Shown: positions 37,902 through 47,073, counted from the stretch's first letter. The stretch is DNA of 64,000 nucleotides from Pseudoroseicyclus tamaricis (GCF_012070395.1 NZ_JAAFYS010000002.1:310001-374000), one strand, 5' to 3'. Translations and numbers: made by a program. The notes: generated from the sequence alone by a model not told the origin.

Positions 37902-39065
37902 GTGGCGCTGCCCGTTCGCAATCAGCTGATCTACTGGGGGATCGGCGCAATCGTCATCTTCCTGCTCCTCTGGGCGCTCGGCAATGTCATCCTGCCCTTC
38001 GTGCTGGCCGGGGCCATCGCCTACCTCCTTGATCCCATCGCCGACCGGCTGCAGCGGCTGGGCTTCAGCCGCATCCTCGCCGTCGTCACCATCACGCTCG
38101 TCGCCGTGCTCATCATCGTGCCGGCGCTCGTCCTCCTCATGTGGACGCTGATCGACCAGACGCGGGATCTCATCGCCACGGCTCCGGAGATGTTCGGCCG
38201 CCTGCAGGCCTGGGTGGAGGCGCGCTTCCCCGAGCTCGCGGACAGCGAGTCGCAGCTCAGCGAGCAGCTGCGGGGGCTGGGAGAGACGGTCGCCGCGCGG
38301 GGCGGCGAGATGCTGCAGGGCGTGATGAGCTCCGCCGCCGGGCTGGTGAACCTGCTGGTGCTGGTCGTGATCGTGCCCGTCGTCACCTTCTACCTGCTGA
38401 TCGACTGGGACCGCATGGTCGCCCGCGTCAACGACCTGCTGCCGCTCGACCATGCGCCCACCGTCCGCGCGCTGGCGCGGGAGATCGACCGCACGCTGGC
38501 CTCCTTCATCCGCGGTCAGGGCCTCGTCTGCCTGATCCTCGGCAGCTTCTATGCCATCGCGCTGATGCTGCTCGGCCTCAACTTCGGCCTCGCCATCGGC
38601 GCCTTCGCCGGGCTGATCACCTTCATCCCCTACGTCGGCGCGGTGGTGGGCGGGGTGCTCTCCATCGGCGTGGCGCTCTTCCAGTTCTGGGGCGAATGGT
38701 GGTGGATCGGCGCCGTGGCGGCGGTCTTCGTCCTCGGCCAGTTCGTCGAGGGCAACATCCTGACGCCCAACCTCGTCGGCTCCTCCGTCGGGCTGCACCC
38801 GGTGTGGCTGCTGCTCGCCCTCTCCGTCTTCGGGGCGCTCTTCGGCTTCGTGGGGATGCTGGTGGCGGTGCCGGTGGCCGCGGCGATGGGCGTCGTCGTG
38901 CGCTTCTTCGTCGATCAATACCGCAAGTCGCTCCTCTACATGGGTGTCTCCGCCGCGCCCCCCGTGCACCCCGGTGAGCTGGTGGCCGAGGCGCGGGCAG
39001 ACGAGGTCGAGGCCGGGCATGTCCCTTCCGATCCGCGCGTGGCGGTGGAGTCGCGGCGCGAGTGA
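37902..39065 (+). CDS. AI-2E family transporter (PerM-type)
   Basis: 387 residues with about eight membrane helices and a soluble segment at roughly 55-140. The C-terminal blocks GAFAGLITFIPYVGAVVGG and FVEGNILTPNLVGSSVGLHPVWLLLAL are the family hallmarks. Members include AI-2 exporters and Na+/H+ antiporters, so the substrate is open. The GTG at 37902 follows GGAGG with six-base spacing. It is 13 bp upstream of hdaA, an arrangement common in alphaproteobacteria. Confidence 0.87.
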   Translation: MALPVRNQLIYWGIGAIVIFLLLWALGNVILPFVLAGAIAYLLDPIADRLQRLGFSRILAVVTITLVAVLIIVPALVLLMWTLIDQTRDLIATAPEMFGRLQAWVEARFPELADSESQLSEQLRGLGETVAARGGEMLQGVMSSAAGLVNLLVLVVIVPVVTFYLLIDWDRMVARVNDLLPLDHAPTVRALAREIDRTLASFIRGQGLVCLILGSFYAIALMLLGLNFGLAIGAFAGLITFIPYVGAVVGGVLSIGVALFQFWGEWWWIGAVAAVFVLGQFVEGNILTPNLVGSSVGLHPVWLLLALSVFGALFGFVGMLVAVPVAAAMGVVVRFFVDQYRKSLLYMGVSAAPPVHPGELVAEARADEVEAGHVPSDPRVAVESRRE

Positions 39066-39078
39066 TGGGCCGGGCCTG

Positions 39079-39738
39079 ATGCAGAGCCAGCTGAGCTTTC
39101 ACCTCCCCGGGCTCGTCTCGCAGGGGGCGGAGAACTTCTTTCTCTCCGACAGCAACGCCGCCCTTTGGGAGATGGTGACCGATCCCGCCCGCTGGCCCGC
39201 CGGCAAGCTGGCGCTCGTCGGCCCGCCCGCCTCGGGCAAGAGCCACCTCGCGCGGGTGCTGGAGGCCGGCGCGGACGCGCAGGTCATCCCCGCCGCCCGC
39301 CTCGCCCCGCTGCCCGATCTGCCGCCGGACGGCACGCTGATGGTGGTGGAGGACATGGGGGGCCTGCGCCCCGAGGGGCAGGAGCCGCTCTTTCACCTGC
39401 ACAACCACCTCGCCGCCACCGGTGGGCGGCTGATGATGACGGCGCAGGTCCCGCCCCGCGACTGGCCGATCACGCTCAACGATCTGGCGACGAGGGTGCA
39501 GGCGGCCTTCGTGCTGCGCATCCCCGAGCCGGACGACGCGCTGCTCTTCGGCCTGCTTCTGAAGCACTTCGCCGACCGCCAGCTGCGCCCGCCGCCGGAG
39601 CTGATCCCATGGCTCTCGGGCCGGCTGGAGCGCTCTCATGCCGCGGTAGCTCAGGCCGTCGCCCGGCTGGACGCGGCCGCGCTGGCGGAGGGGCGCAGCC
39701 TGACGCTGCCCTTCGCGCGGGAGGTTCTGGAGGGGTGA
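39079..39738 (+). CDS. hdaA: DnaA-homologous replication regulator HdaA
   Basis: 219 residues: an N-terminal QLSFHLP-type clamp-binding motif, P-loop GPPASGKSHL, and the short AAA+ plus helical part of DnaA domain III without the DNA-binding domain IV. In Caulobacter HdaA, with the sliding clamp, stimulates hydrolysis of DnaA-ATP after initiation. Family length is right. It probably shares an mRNA with the upstream AI-2E-type gene. Confidence 0.87.
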   Translation: MQSQLSFHLPGLVSQGAENFFLSDSNAALWEMVTDPARWPAGKLALVGPPASGKSHLARVLEAGADAQVIPAARLAPLPDLPPDGTLMVVEDMGGLRPEGQEPLFHLHNHLAATGGRLMMTAQVPPRDWPITLNDLATRVQAAFVLRIPEPDDALLFGLLLKHFADRQLRPPPELIPWLSGRLERSHAAVAQAVARLDAAALAEGRSLTLPFAREVLEG

Positions 39739-39762
39739 GGGCGGCCGGCGTGGCCGCCCGGC

Positions 39763-40050
39763 TCACATGCCGAGCGCGGCCTTGTAGAGCTCCAGCACCG
39801 CCTCTTCCTCGGCGATGTCGTCGCTGTCGCGCTTGCGCAGGGCGATGATCTTGCGCAGCACCTTGACGTCGTAGCCGCGGCCCTTGGCCTCGGCCATGAC
39901 CTCCTTCTGCCCTTCGGCGATGTCCTTCTTCTCCGCCTCGAGGCGCTCGTAGCGCTCGACGAAGGCGCGCAGTTCGGCGCCGGCGACACCGCCCTGCAAG
40001 GGCGCGCCGGCCGGGGAGGAGGCGGGGGCGTCGGGGGCGTCGTCTTGCAT
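39763..40050 (-). CDS. gapR: Nucleoid-associated protein GapR (DUF2312)
   Basis: 95 residues. After a ~25-residue variable N terminus comes the DUF2312 core: LRAFVERYERLEAEKKDIAEG.KEVMAEAKGRGYDVKVLRKIIALRK, a basic coiled coil, then EEEAVLELYKAAL. GapR forms a clamp on overtwisted DNA ahead of forks and RNA polymerase and helps topoisomerases. Convergent with hdaA. Confidence 0.92.
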   Translation of the reverse strand: MQDDAPDAPASSPAGAPLQGGVAGAELRAFVERYERLEAEKKDIAEGQKEVMAEAKGRGYDVKVLRKIIALRKRDSDDIAEEEAVLELYKAALGM

Positions 40051-40195
40051 CTGTCAGGCTCCTTGGCGGGCATCGGGGAGCCCTTGACTAGCGACGCGGC
40101 GGCGCTGCCGCAAGTGGGCCGCGGCGGCCCCGACTTGCCAGCGGGGCCCGGCCCGGGTTAGGCGGCGCCAGCAACGGAAGTTTCGGGAGAGCGCC

Positions 40196-40411
40196 ATGGC
40201 CATCCTCGTCTGGATCGGCGCCGCGATGGCCGTCATCGGCCTCGCCGGCATCCTCTACAGCCTCGTGCGCGCCCTCGGTGCCCGACGGGCGAAGCTCGAT
40301 GACGAGGCGATGCGGGCCCGGCTGCAGCCCCTGGTGCCGATCAACATCGGCGCCTTCCTCTTCTCCTTCCTCGGGCTCTGCCTCGTGGTCGTGGGCGTCG
40401 TCCTCGCCTGA
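40196..40411 (+). CDS. Small two-helix membrane protein
   Basis: 71 residues: helix 1 at about 3-25, a charged cytoplasmic-type loop (RALGARRAKLDDEAMRARLQ), helix 2 at about 48-70. ATG follows GGGAGAG. No family recognised. Confidence 0.7.
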   Translation: MAILVWIGAAMAVIGLAGILYSLVRALGARRAKLDDEAMRARLQPLVPINIGAFLFSFLGLCLVVVGVVLA

Positions 40412-40512
40412 GGGCTTTCGGGCGAATCGCCGCCGGCCGCGGGATGCCCCCTGCCCGCCTCCCCCCGCGAAGGGGATGGACGGCGGCCCGGCGGCGCGCT
40501 AGCCCTGTCGGC

Positions 40513-40926
40513 ATGGACATTCGCCATCTGACAGACACCCACGCCGTCGCCCCGCAGATCCTGCCGGAGGACATGGCGACCTTGGCCGCCGACGGCTTCA
40601 CCACCGTCATCTGCAACCGGCCTGATGAAGAGAATCCGCCGGAGCTGCAGAGCCCGGCGATGCGCGAGGCCGCCGAGGCGGCCGGGCTGAGCTACCATTA
40701 CCTGCCGGTCACGCGCCCGACGATCACGGCCGACGTGGCGGCGGAGCAGGCCTCTATCATCGCCTCGGCGGAGGGCAAGGCGCTGGCCTACTGCGCCTCC
40801 GGCACCCGCTGCTCGATGATCTGGTCGATCGGCAAGGCCGGCGAGATGTCGGCCGACGAGATCCTCGATCGGACCTCCCGCGCCGGCTACGACCTCTCGC
40901 CCATGCGCCCGCTGTTCGGCGGCTGA
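40513..40926 (+). CDS. TIGR01244-type phosphatase/sulfurtransferase-like protein
   Basis: 137 residues of the DUF442/Blh N-terminal family: MDIRHLTDTHAVAPQILPEDM, GFTTVICNRPDEE, YLPVTR and the active-site loop YCASGTRCS (C-x5-R as in dual-specificity phosphatases). Homologs are linked to biofilm and sulfide oxidation. ATG at 40513 chosen as family start. Confidence 0.85.
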   Translation: MDIRHLTDTHAVAPQILPEDMATLAADGFTTVICNRPDEENPPELQSPAMREAAEAAGLSYHYLPVTRPTITADVAAEQASIIASAEGKALAYCASGTRCSMIWSIGKAGEMSADEILDRTSRAGYDLSPMRPLFGG

Positions 40927-40942
40927 GCCGCCGGCGCCCGCG

Positions 40943-42094
40943 CTAGCCCTCCTCTTCTTCGCCGCCGAGGCCCGAGACGCTCATCGGGGCCGGCGCGAAA
41001 CCGGGTTCACCCGCCGCCGGCAGGGGCGCCAAGCCCGGCCCATCCGCGGTCGGCAAGGGCGGGAGACCGCCAAGGCCGTCACCCGGCAGATCGCCCCCTC
41101 CGCCCAGCCCGGGCAGGCCCCCGGGGGCCGCCGGGAACGCGCCCCCGGGCGGCGGCGCCAGGCCGGAGGCCAGCGAGGCGGGCGCGGCCCGGGCGCCGGC
41201 CATCGGCGCATCCTGCAGCTCGGCCGGGGCCGGCTCCTCCACTCGCACGGCGCGCAGGCCGGAGGCCTGGCCGAGGCGGGCGCGGGCATGGAGCCGCCCG
41301 TCCGCCCCTTCCAGCCGCACCGAGCCGACGGTGACGCCGGGCAAGGGCAGGACCTGCCCCACCTCGAAGGCTGCGACGTCGGCATAGGTCAGCCGCATCC
41401 GGTGCAGCACCGCCGTCAGCACGGCCGGGGCGGAGAGGACGGCGCTGCGCAGCGTGGCGTTCCACTCCGGCCCGCTGTCATGCTGGCCGGCAGCCTCCCG
41501 CCCTTCGGCGGGCAGCATGAGGAACAGCGCCCCCTGCCGCCCCTCGCCGCCGAAATCCAGCGTCAGCCGCGCCAGCCGGTAGAGCCCCTCGGGCAGAACC
41601 AGTCGCGCCGCCTGCGCGCCGGAGAGCCGGCGCAGGCAGGAGGCGCCGTCGGCCCAGCCGTTCAGCGGCGTTTCCCCCGCCGTCTCCACGAGATCGGCGA
41701 TCAGGCCGTCGATCAGGGGCATGGCCAGCGCCGCATCGGTGGCCGTGATGGGGCGCGGCTCCGCCGGGCGGGCGCGCAGGGCGCCGAGCGTCTGCATCTC
41801 CACCACCGCGGCTCGGCTCTCGGCATCGAGCCCGGCAAGGCCTGAGATCATGCCATCGGGGCCGCAGAGGCCGATGAGCAGCCAGTCCTCCCCCAGCGTG
41901 TCGAGCGCGGGCTCCAGCTCCAGCAGCTCCTCGCCGACGCCGAGGACGGCGAGGGAGAGGCCCATGGCTGTCTCCGCGGCCCGCGCCATCGACAGGCGCA
42001 GGACGCGCGCGACGGAGGGCGGAAACTCCCCCTTCGGCACCTCCCTGCGCCTCGCCAGGCGCCTGAGCATTGGCGTCTCGTCCGTCTGCGACAT
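40943..42094 (-). CDS. FliM/FliN-like protein with SpoA domain and long low-complexity tail
   Basis: 383 residues. A helical N-terminal region (LRRLARRREVPKGEFPPSVARVLRLSMARAA) and a middle domain lead to a SpoA/FliMN_C domain at about 225-290 (LTYADVAAFEVGQVLPLPGV.VGSVRLEG). The last ~90 residues are Pro/Gly/Ala-rich. SpoA domains build the flagellar C-ring or type III secretion sorting platform. No other flagellar or secretion gene is in the window, and the tail is unusual. ATG at 42094 (MSQTDETP) preferred over 42124. Confidence 0.75.
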   Translation of the reverse strand: MSQTDETPMLRRLARRREVPKGEFPPSVARVLRLSMARAAETAMGLSLAVLGVGEELLELEPALDTLGEDWLLIGLCGPDGMISGLAGLDAESRAAVVEMQTLGALRARPAEPRPITATDAALAMPLIDGLIADLVETAGETPLNGWADGASCLRRLSGAQAARLVLPEGLYRLARLTLDFGGEGRQGALFLMLPAEGREAAGQHDSGPEWNATLRSAVLSAPAVLTAVLHRMRLTYADVAAFEVGQVLPLPGVTVGSVRLEGADGRLHARARLGQASGLRAVRVEEPAPAELQDAPMAGARAAPASLASGLAPPPGGAFPAAPGGLPGLGGGGDLPGDGLGGLPPLPTADGPGLAPLPAAGEPGFAPAPMSVSGLGGEEEEG

Positions 42095-42171
42095 CCTGTC
42101 CGCAATCCCTCGGGGGCGGCACACCCCACCGGCCTGCTTGCTAGAGCAGGTGGCTTAAGGCGAGGTTGACG

Positions 42172-44850
42172 TCAGGCGCCGCCGAGGGGCCGGGCCGGCA
42201 ATGTCACGCGGAAGGCGGCGCCCCCCTGCCCCGGAAGGTAGGCGATCTGCCCTCCGAGGCGCTCCATGATCTCCCGGCAGATGGCGAGGCCGAGCCCGGC
42301 GCCGCCGGCGCGGGCATGGTCCGACAGGCGCGAGAACTTCTCGAAGATCAGCCCGGCATGCTCGGGCGCGATTCCCGTGCCGTTGTCGATGAAGTCGATC
42401 AGCACCGCCTCCCCGGCCCGCCGCGCCTCGATCCGCAGCTCCGGCCGGGCGGAATCGCAGTATTTGCCGGCGTTGGCGATGAGGTTGATGAAGACCTGCG
42501 CGAGCCGGTCGTGATCCGTCATCACGCGGATATCCTCCTCCCCCGGCCGGCGCAGGATGCGCAGCCCCTCCGCCCGGCTGCCGGCGGCGCCGAGAGCCCG
42601 CTCGATGGTGCGCCGCAGCGGCGCCTCGGCGCGGTTGAGCACCACCTGCCCGTTCTCCAGCACCGAGAGGTCGAGGAGGTCGTCGAGCAGGCGCGTCAGC
42701 CGCTCCGCCTCTTCCGAGATGATGGCGGCGTAGCGGCTCTGCACCTCCGGGCCGACGCCGCCCTCGCGCAGGATCTCCGAGAAGGAGCGGATGGAGGTCA
42801 TCGGCGTGCGCAGCTCGTGGCTGATCTGGCCGAGGAAGGCATCTTTCTGTGCCGAGAGGGAGGTGAGCTTGGCGTTGGCATCGCGCAGGGCGCGGGCCGT
42901 GCGCTCCAGCTCGTCGGACTTCGCCTCGAGCCGGGCGGAATATTCCATGATCTGCGCCGCCTCGTCGGCGACGGCCATCAGATCCTCCACCGAGACGGAG
43001 ACGCCTTCCGTCATCTGCCCCATCATCGCATGGGCCGTCGCCGCGCCGACGGAGCCGGAGAGCTCGCGCTCCAGCGCCTGGATGAACTCGGGGGTGACGT
43101 CCGGCAGGTAGCCGGCCTTGCCCTGCGCCGCCGCCGCGCCCTGGAAGATCGCCTGTGCCTCCGCCGCGCCGACGATGCGCTGCGCCATGATGAGCAGATC
43201 CTCCGCCTGCGCGGCGCTCTGCCGCCACGTGGTGGCGCCGGCGGCATGCTCGAACACGTTGACGAACTGCGCCCCCTGCAGCCGCTCGACGGGCTGCGGG
43301 AAGGTCAGAAGGGAGCCGAGGATGAAGAGGCCGGTGTTGAAGAGCATCGACCAGAGCGTGCAATGCAGGATCGGGTCGATCCCCTCTATCCCGAAGAGCG
43401 CCTGCGGCCGCAGCCAGCCGAGGCCGAAGGGCCCCTGCTCCATCACCGAGAGCGGGATGGCCGCGTCGGTGCCGAGCCCGGGGAGGAACAGCGTCCACAG
43501 CCAGAGCGCGAAGCCGGCGGTGAGCCCGGCGCCGGCGCCGACCTTGGTCGCCCCCCGCCAGAAGAGGCCTCCGATCATGACGGGAAGCACCTGCGCGACC
43601 CCGGCGAAGGAGATGAGGCCGATCGCCGCCAGCGCCTCCCCCCCGCCGGAGAGGCGGTAGTAGAGGTAACCGAGCGCCAGGAGCCCCGCGATGGCCAGCC
43701 GCCGGGCGACCAGCACCAGCGCCCGCACGTCGCCCGAGACGGTGGCGCCGGGGCGCCGCAGGCTCAGCCAGAGCGGCAGGGCGATGTGGTTGGAGACCAT
43801 GGTCGAGAGCGCGATGGTCGCGACGATGACCATGGAGGTCGCCGAGGAGAAGCCGCCGAGGAAGCTGAGCGTCGCCAGCCCGTATTGCTGCTCCGCCAGC
43901 GGCACCGTCAGCACGAACATGTCCGGGTTCGAGCCTTCCGGCAGCATGGCGAGGCCGGTGACCGCGATGGGCACCGTGAAGAGCGACATGGCGGCGAGGT
44001 AGGCCGGGAAGGCCCAGCTGGCGGTGGCGAGATGGCGCTCGTCGGCATTCTCCACCACCAGCACCTGGAACATGCGCGGCAGCGTCAGGAAGGCGGCGGC
44101 GGAGAGGAAGGTCAGGCCGATCCAGCGGCCATGATCCTGCTGCCATTCGGCGATGGGCGAGGCGTCGATGGCCTCCAGCGTCGCCCCAAGGCCGCCGCCG
44201 ATGCCCCAGACGACGAAGATGCCGAGCGCCATGAGCGCGCCGAGCTTGACCACTGCCTCCACCGCGATGGCCATGACGATGCCGTGGTGGCGCTCGTTGG
44301 CATCAAGGTTGCGGGTGCCGAACAGCACGGTGAAGAGCGCGAGGCCCGCCGCTGTCCAGAGGGCCACGCCGCCGAGATCCATCGCCTCGCCGCCGGCATT
44401 CTCCGCGAAGACGGCGAAGGAGAGGGTAATGCTCTGCAATTGCAGCGCGATGTAGGGCGTCACACCCACCACCGCCAGCAGCGTCACCAGCACACCGAGC
44501 GGGGTGGACTTGCCGAAGCGGGAGGAGATGAGATCGGCCACCGAGGTGATCCGCTGGCTCCGCCCGACACGGACGAGCTTGCGGAGGATCAGCCACCAGC
44601 CGGTCATGACGATGGTGGGGCCGAGGTAGATCGTCAGGTATTCCAGCCCCGAGCGCGCCGCGTAGCCGACGGCGCCGTAGAACGTCCACGCCGTGCAGTA
44701 GATGGAGAGGGAGAGCGTGTAGACCAGCGGCGAGCGCAGCCAGGCGCTGCGTCCCGCCCGCGCCGCCCGCCGCTCCGCCGCGAAGGCGACGGCGAAGAGG
44801 AAGGCTACGTAGGCGATGGCCGCCGCGACGAGGGCGTTGAACGGGGGCAT
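42172..44850 (-). CDS. Sensor histidine kinase fused to a sodium/solute symporter domain (CrbS/CbrA-like)
   Basis: 892 residues. The first ~500 form about 13 membrane helices of the SSS (SLC5) symporter family (SIYCTAWTFYGAVGYAARSGLEYLTIYLGP, SFLGGFSSATSMVIV). A linker with a helical STAC/dimerisation region follows, then HisKA with ISHELRTPMTS (His near 680) and HATPase_c with N box NLIANAGKY, DNGTGIAP and GLGLAI. Such kinases sense or transport a nutrient: CbrA binds histidine and CrbS controls acs. It overlaps the upstream small membrane gene by TGATG; a receiver-only regulator is next upstream. Confidence 0.9.
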   Translation of the reverse strand: MPPFNALVAAAIAYVAFLFAVAFAAERRAARAGRSAWLRSPLVYTLSLSIYCTAWTFYGAVGYAARSGLEYLTIYLGPTIVMTGWWLILRKLVRVGRSQRITSVADLISSRFGKSTPLGVLVTLLAVVGVTPYIALQLQSITLSFAVFAENAGGEAMDLGGVALWTAAGLALFTVLFGTRNLDANERHHGIVMAIAVEAVVKLGALMALGIFVVWGIGGGLGATLEAIDASPIAEWQQDHGRWIGLTFLSAAAFLTLPRMFQVLVVENADERHLATASWAFPAYLAAMSLFTVPIAVTGLAMLPEGSNPDMFVLTVPLAEQQYGLATLSFLGGFSSATSMVIVATIALSTMVSNHIALPLWLSLRRPGATVSGDVRALVLVARRLAIAGLLALGYLYYRLSGGGEALAAIGLISFAGVAQVLPVMIGGLFWRGATKVGAGAGLTAGFALWLWTLFLPGLGTDAAIPLSVMEQGPFGLGWLRPQALFGIEGIDPILHCTLWSMLFNTGLFILGSLLTFPQPVERLQGAQFVNVFEHAAGATTWRQSAAQAEDLLIMAQRIVGAAEAQAIFQGAAAAQGKAGYLPDVTPEFIQALERELSGSVGAATAHAMMGQMTEGVSVSVEDLMAVADEAAQIMEYSARLEAKSDELERTARALRDANAKLTSLSAQKDAFLGQISHELRTPMTSIRSFSEILREGGVGPEVQSRYAAIISEEAERLTRLLDDLLDLSVLENGQVVLNRAEAPLRRTIERALGAAGSRAEGLRILRRPGEEDIRVMTDHDRLAQVFINLIANAGKYCDSARPELRIEARRAGEAVLIDFIDNGTGIAPEHAGLIFEKFSRLSDHARAGGAGLGLAICREIMERLGGQIAYLPGQGGAAFRVTLPARPLGGA

Positions 44851-45140
44851 CAGCGCCCCTCCTCTGCCCGCCCCTCGCCCCGGCCCTCGCCCAGCTCCTC
44901 CGCCGCCGCCCCGCTGCGGCCGAGCCATGGCGCCAGCAGGCGGGCGATGGCGATGAGCAGCGCCCAGACGGCGAAGATGTAGATCAGCCCCGCCGCCGTG
45001 CCCGCCTCCCCCTCCGGCCAGAGGAGCGGCAGCACGAAGAGGATCGAGCCGAGGACGGGCACCATCCGCGCCGCGTCGGCCAGCCGGCGGCGCCTGTAGC
45101 TGACGCGCGCCAGGAAGACCGGGGCGGTAGCGCGCGCCAT
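44850..45140 (-). CDS. Small membrane protein between kinase and response regulator
   Basis: 96 residues with two helices (about 26-42 and 50-70) and a Glu/Gly-rich C-terminal tail. It is sandwiched: 4 bp after the response regulator stop and overlapping the kinase ATG. Position suggests an accessory of the symporter-kinase. No family recognised. Confidence 0.65.
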   Translation of the reverse strand: MARATAPVFLARVSYRRRRLADAARMVPVLGSILFVLPLLWPEGEAGTAAGLIYIFAVWALLIAIARLLAPWLGRSGAAAEELGEGRGEGRAEEGR

Positions 45141-45144
45141 GGCC

Positions 45145-45513
45145 CTACCCGCCCGCGAGGTCGCGCACGTGGGCGAGGATCTCGGCGTTCGAGAAGGGCT
45201 TGGTCATGAAATGCGTGGCCCCAAGGCGCATCGCCATCTCGCGGTCCTTCGTCTGGCCACGGGCGGTGAGCATCATCACCGGCAGCGCCGCCGTCCCCTC
45301 CCCCGCCCGCAGGTCGCGCAGGATGTCGAAGCCGGAGCGGCCGGGGAGCATGACGTCGAGGATGAGCAGGTCGGGCGGATGCGCACGGACCCGCTCGGCG
45401 GCGGTCTCGCCGTCGGAATGGGTGTGCACCGTCCAGCCATCGCGCGTCAGGATGAAACTGATCGCCTCGATGATGTTCGGCTCGTCCTCGATCAGCAGGA
45501 CGCGCTTGGCCAT
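45145..45513 (-). CDS. Single-domain response regulator (CheY-like)
   Basis: 122 residues, receiver only: acidic pair IEDEP, phospho-Asp in LLILDVMLPGRSG (near 52), Thr in MLTARG and Lys in FMTKPFS (near 103). No DNA-binding output domain, unlike CrbR or CbrB, so it likely relays phosphate or binds a partner. GGGGGGAT precedes the ATG at 45513. First gene of the kinase operon. Confidence 0.9.
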   Translation of the reverse strand: MAKRVLLIEDEPNIIEAISFILTRDGWTVHTHSDGETAAERVRAHPPDLLILDVMLPGRSGFDILRDLRAGEGTAALPVMMLTARGQTKDREMAMRLGATHFMTKPFSNAEILAHVRDLAGG

Positions 45514-45669
45514 AATGATCCCCCCGCGCCGGTCTCCCCGCCGGCTGCGCTGCGCGACTATTGCGGGGAACGGGGGGTAAGTCAAAAGGTCGCAGTCTGG
45601 GAGTGCGCCATTGGCGACCCGCCGGGCTGGTTGGGACCAGGGACAGGGGTACCGGTTCTCGGCGTGGCG

Positions 45670-46953
45670 TCAGGGGGTCGAGGTCATGAGGGAGGGCTCG
45701 CGGCGGGCGGGGCAGCGCTCGCGGGGGCAGATGCGGCAAGCGGGCCCGACGGGGGCGGGCTGCGGGCCGTCGGCGGCCGCCGGGCGGACGAGCATGACGG
45801 AGGTGAGCGGCGGCGGCGCGCCGAAGCCGGCGGGCGCGGCGGGCGCGGCGGCGGCGTGGACGAGGAGCGGCGGGGCCCGCTCCCCGGGGAGGGAGACGCG
45901 CGCCGCGAGGGGCCGGCCGGGCTGGCCGAGCGCCTGGTAGAGCGGCCAGAGCGGGCAGGCGCCGGAGCGGGGCAGCGAGAAGCCGGGCAGCGGGCGCAGG
46001 CGCGTCAGCGCGCCGGCGGCATCGCAGATCGCCAGCCCGAAGGCGGGGTGTCCGTCGGCGGGTGGCAGGCAGGCGAGACGGCGGAGGACCACCTGCGCCG
46101 GCGCGCCGGTCTCGGCGATGAGCGCGCCCGGCTCATGCGCCGCCTCCAGCGCCTGCGGCCCGAAGCGCGCCAGCGGCAGGGCGGCGGCGTCGGCGGCGTA
46201 GCGGCGCGCCCAGGCAAGGGCCAGCGGACGGGTGGCGCGGGAGAGGCCGGGCATGGCCGCCACCGCCTCCTCCGGGGTGCCACCGGCCTCCAGCAGCGGC
46301 AGATGCTGGTCCACCTGCTCCAGCGCCGCCTCCAGCTCGTCGAACGGCGTGCGGAGGGCGGCCTCTCCCGGGCCTTCGAGATAGGTCGCCAGCGTCCGGC
46401 TCTCCGCCGCGAGGCGCTGGGCATCCTCGAAGATGTTGCGGTGAAAGCGGCCCTGCCAGTCGGCATCCAGCGCCTCGCCCGAGGCGAGGATCGAGGCGGT
46501 GGAGCGGATGGCGGTGACGGCGGAGATCACTTCGTGCAGCGAGGCGGCCAGCGCCGGATCATGCGTCAGCCGGTCGGTCAGGGCGGCGAGCTGCTCCTCC
46601 AGCGTCTCGATGCGGCCGGCCTGCGCCGCCATCAGGCGCGCCCAGCCGGGGAAGCGGCCGGTCAGATCCTCCGCCCGCTCCTCCTCCGCCCCCGCCTCCG
46701 GCAGGGTGCGGGCGGCGGCGCGCAGGGCATCGGCCATCTCGCTGCCGGCGCCCTCTGCCAGCAGCGCCGGGTCGATGCCGAGCTCCCGCGCCAGGCTGTT
46801 GAGGAGCGCGCCGCCGATGCTGCGGCGATTGTGCTCGATCAGGTTGAGGTAGGAGCCGGAGATCCCCGTCGCCCGCGCCAGCTCCGCCTGGCTGCGGCCG
46901 AGATCGAGCCGCCGCTGGCGGATGCGGGAGCCGGTGAGCGCTCGTCTGGCCAT
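45670..46953 (-). CDS. XRE-family short-chain fatty acyl-type regulator (ScfR/RamB-like)
   Basis: 427 residues. N-terminal XRE helix-turn-helix at about 5-60 (RIRQRRLDLGRSQAELARATGISGSYLNLIEHNRRSI), a long helical middle and a C-terminal domain ending in a Cys cluster (CRICPRERC). This architecture is shared with ScfR, RamB and PccR, regulators of acetate, propionate and related acyl-CoA metabolism. It is divergent from the ABC-acs operon, which is the likely target. ATG 46953 fits the family start. Confidence 0.82.
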   Translation of the reverse strand: MARRALTGSRIRQRRLDLGRSQAELARATGISGSYLNLIEHNRRSIGGALLNSLARELGIDPALLAEGAGSEMADALRAAARTLPEAGAEEERAEDLTGRFPGWARLMAAQAGRIETLEEQLAALTDRLTHDPALAASLHEVISAVTAIRSTASILASGEALDADWQGRFHRNIFEDAQRLAAESRTLATYLEGPGEAALRTPFDELEAALEQVDQHLPLLEAGGTPEEAVAAMPGLSRATRPLALAWARRYAADAAALPLARFGPQALEAAHEPGALIAETGAPAQVVLRRLACLPPADGHPAFGLAICDAAGALTRLRPLPGFSLPRSGACPLWPLYQALGQPGRPLAARVSLPGERAPPLLVHAAAAPAAPAGFGAPPPLTSVMLVRPAAADGPQPAPVGPACRICPRERCPARREPSLMTSTP

Positions 46954-47000
46954 CGCGAATCTCCAAGCGGGAACAGGGGCTTTCTGCACCTGCGGGAAAA

Positions 47001-47073
47001 CTTGTTGACAGATTAACCGCTCCGCCTGTCCACGTCTTTACAAATAAATCCTTTCGTCCTGCAGGCTTGTTGA
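47001..47073. promoter_or_regulatory. Divergent promoter region with repeated CTTGTTGA
   Basis: CTTGTTGACA (47001-47010, containing a perfect -35 hexamer TTGACA) and CTTGTTGAGA (47066-47075) are direct repeats 65 bp apart between the XRE regulator and the ABC operon. They could be binding sites of that regulator. No clear -10 was found at standard spacing. Confidence 0.35.

Noticed and set aside
42166-44982. 938-codon plus-strand open frame over the histidine kinase
   Set aside because: Antisense shadow of the kinase, no domain or ribosome site, Arg/Glu/Gly-rich translation typical of GC-rich complements.
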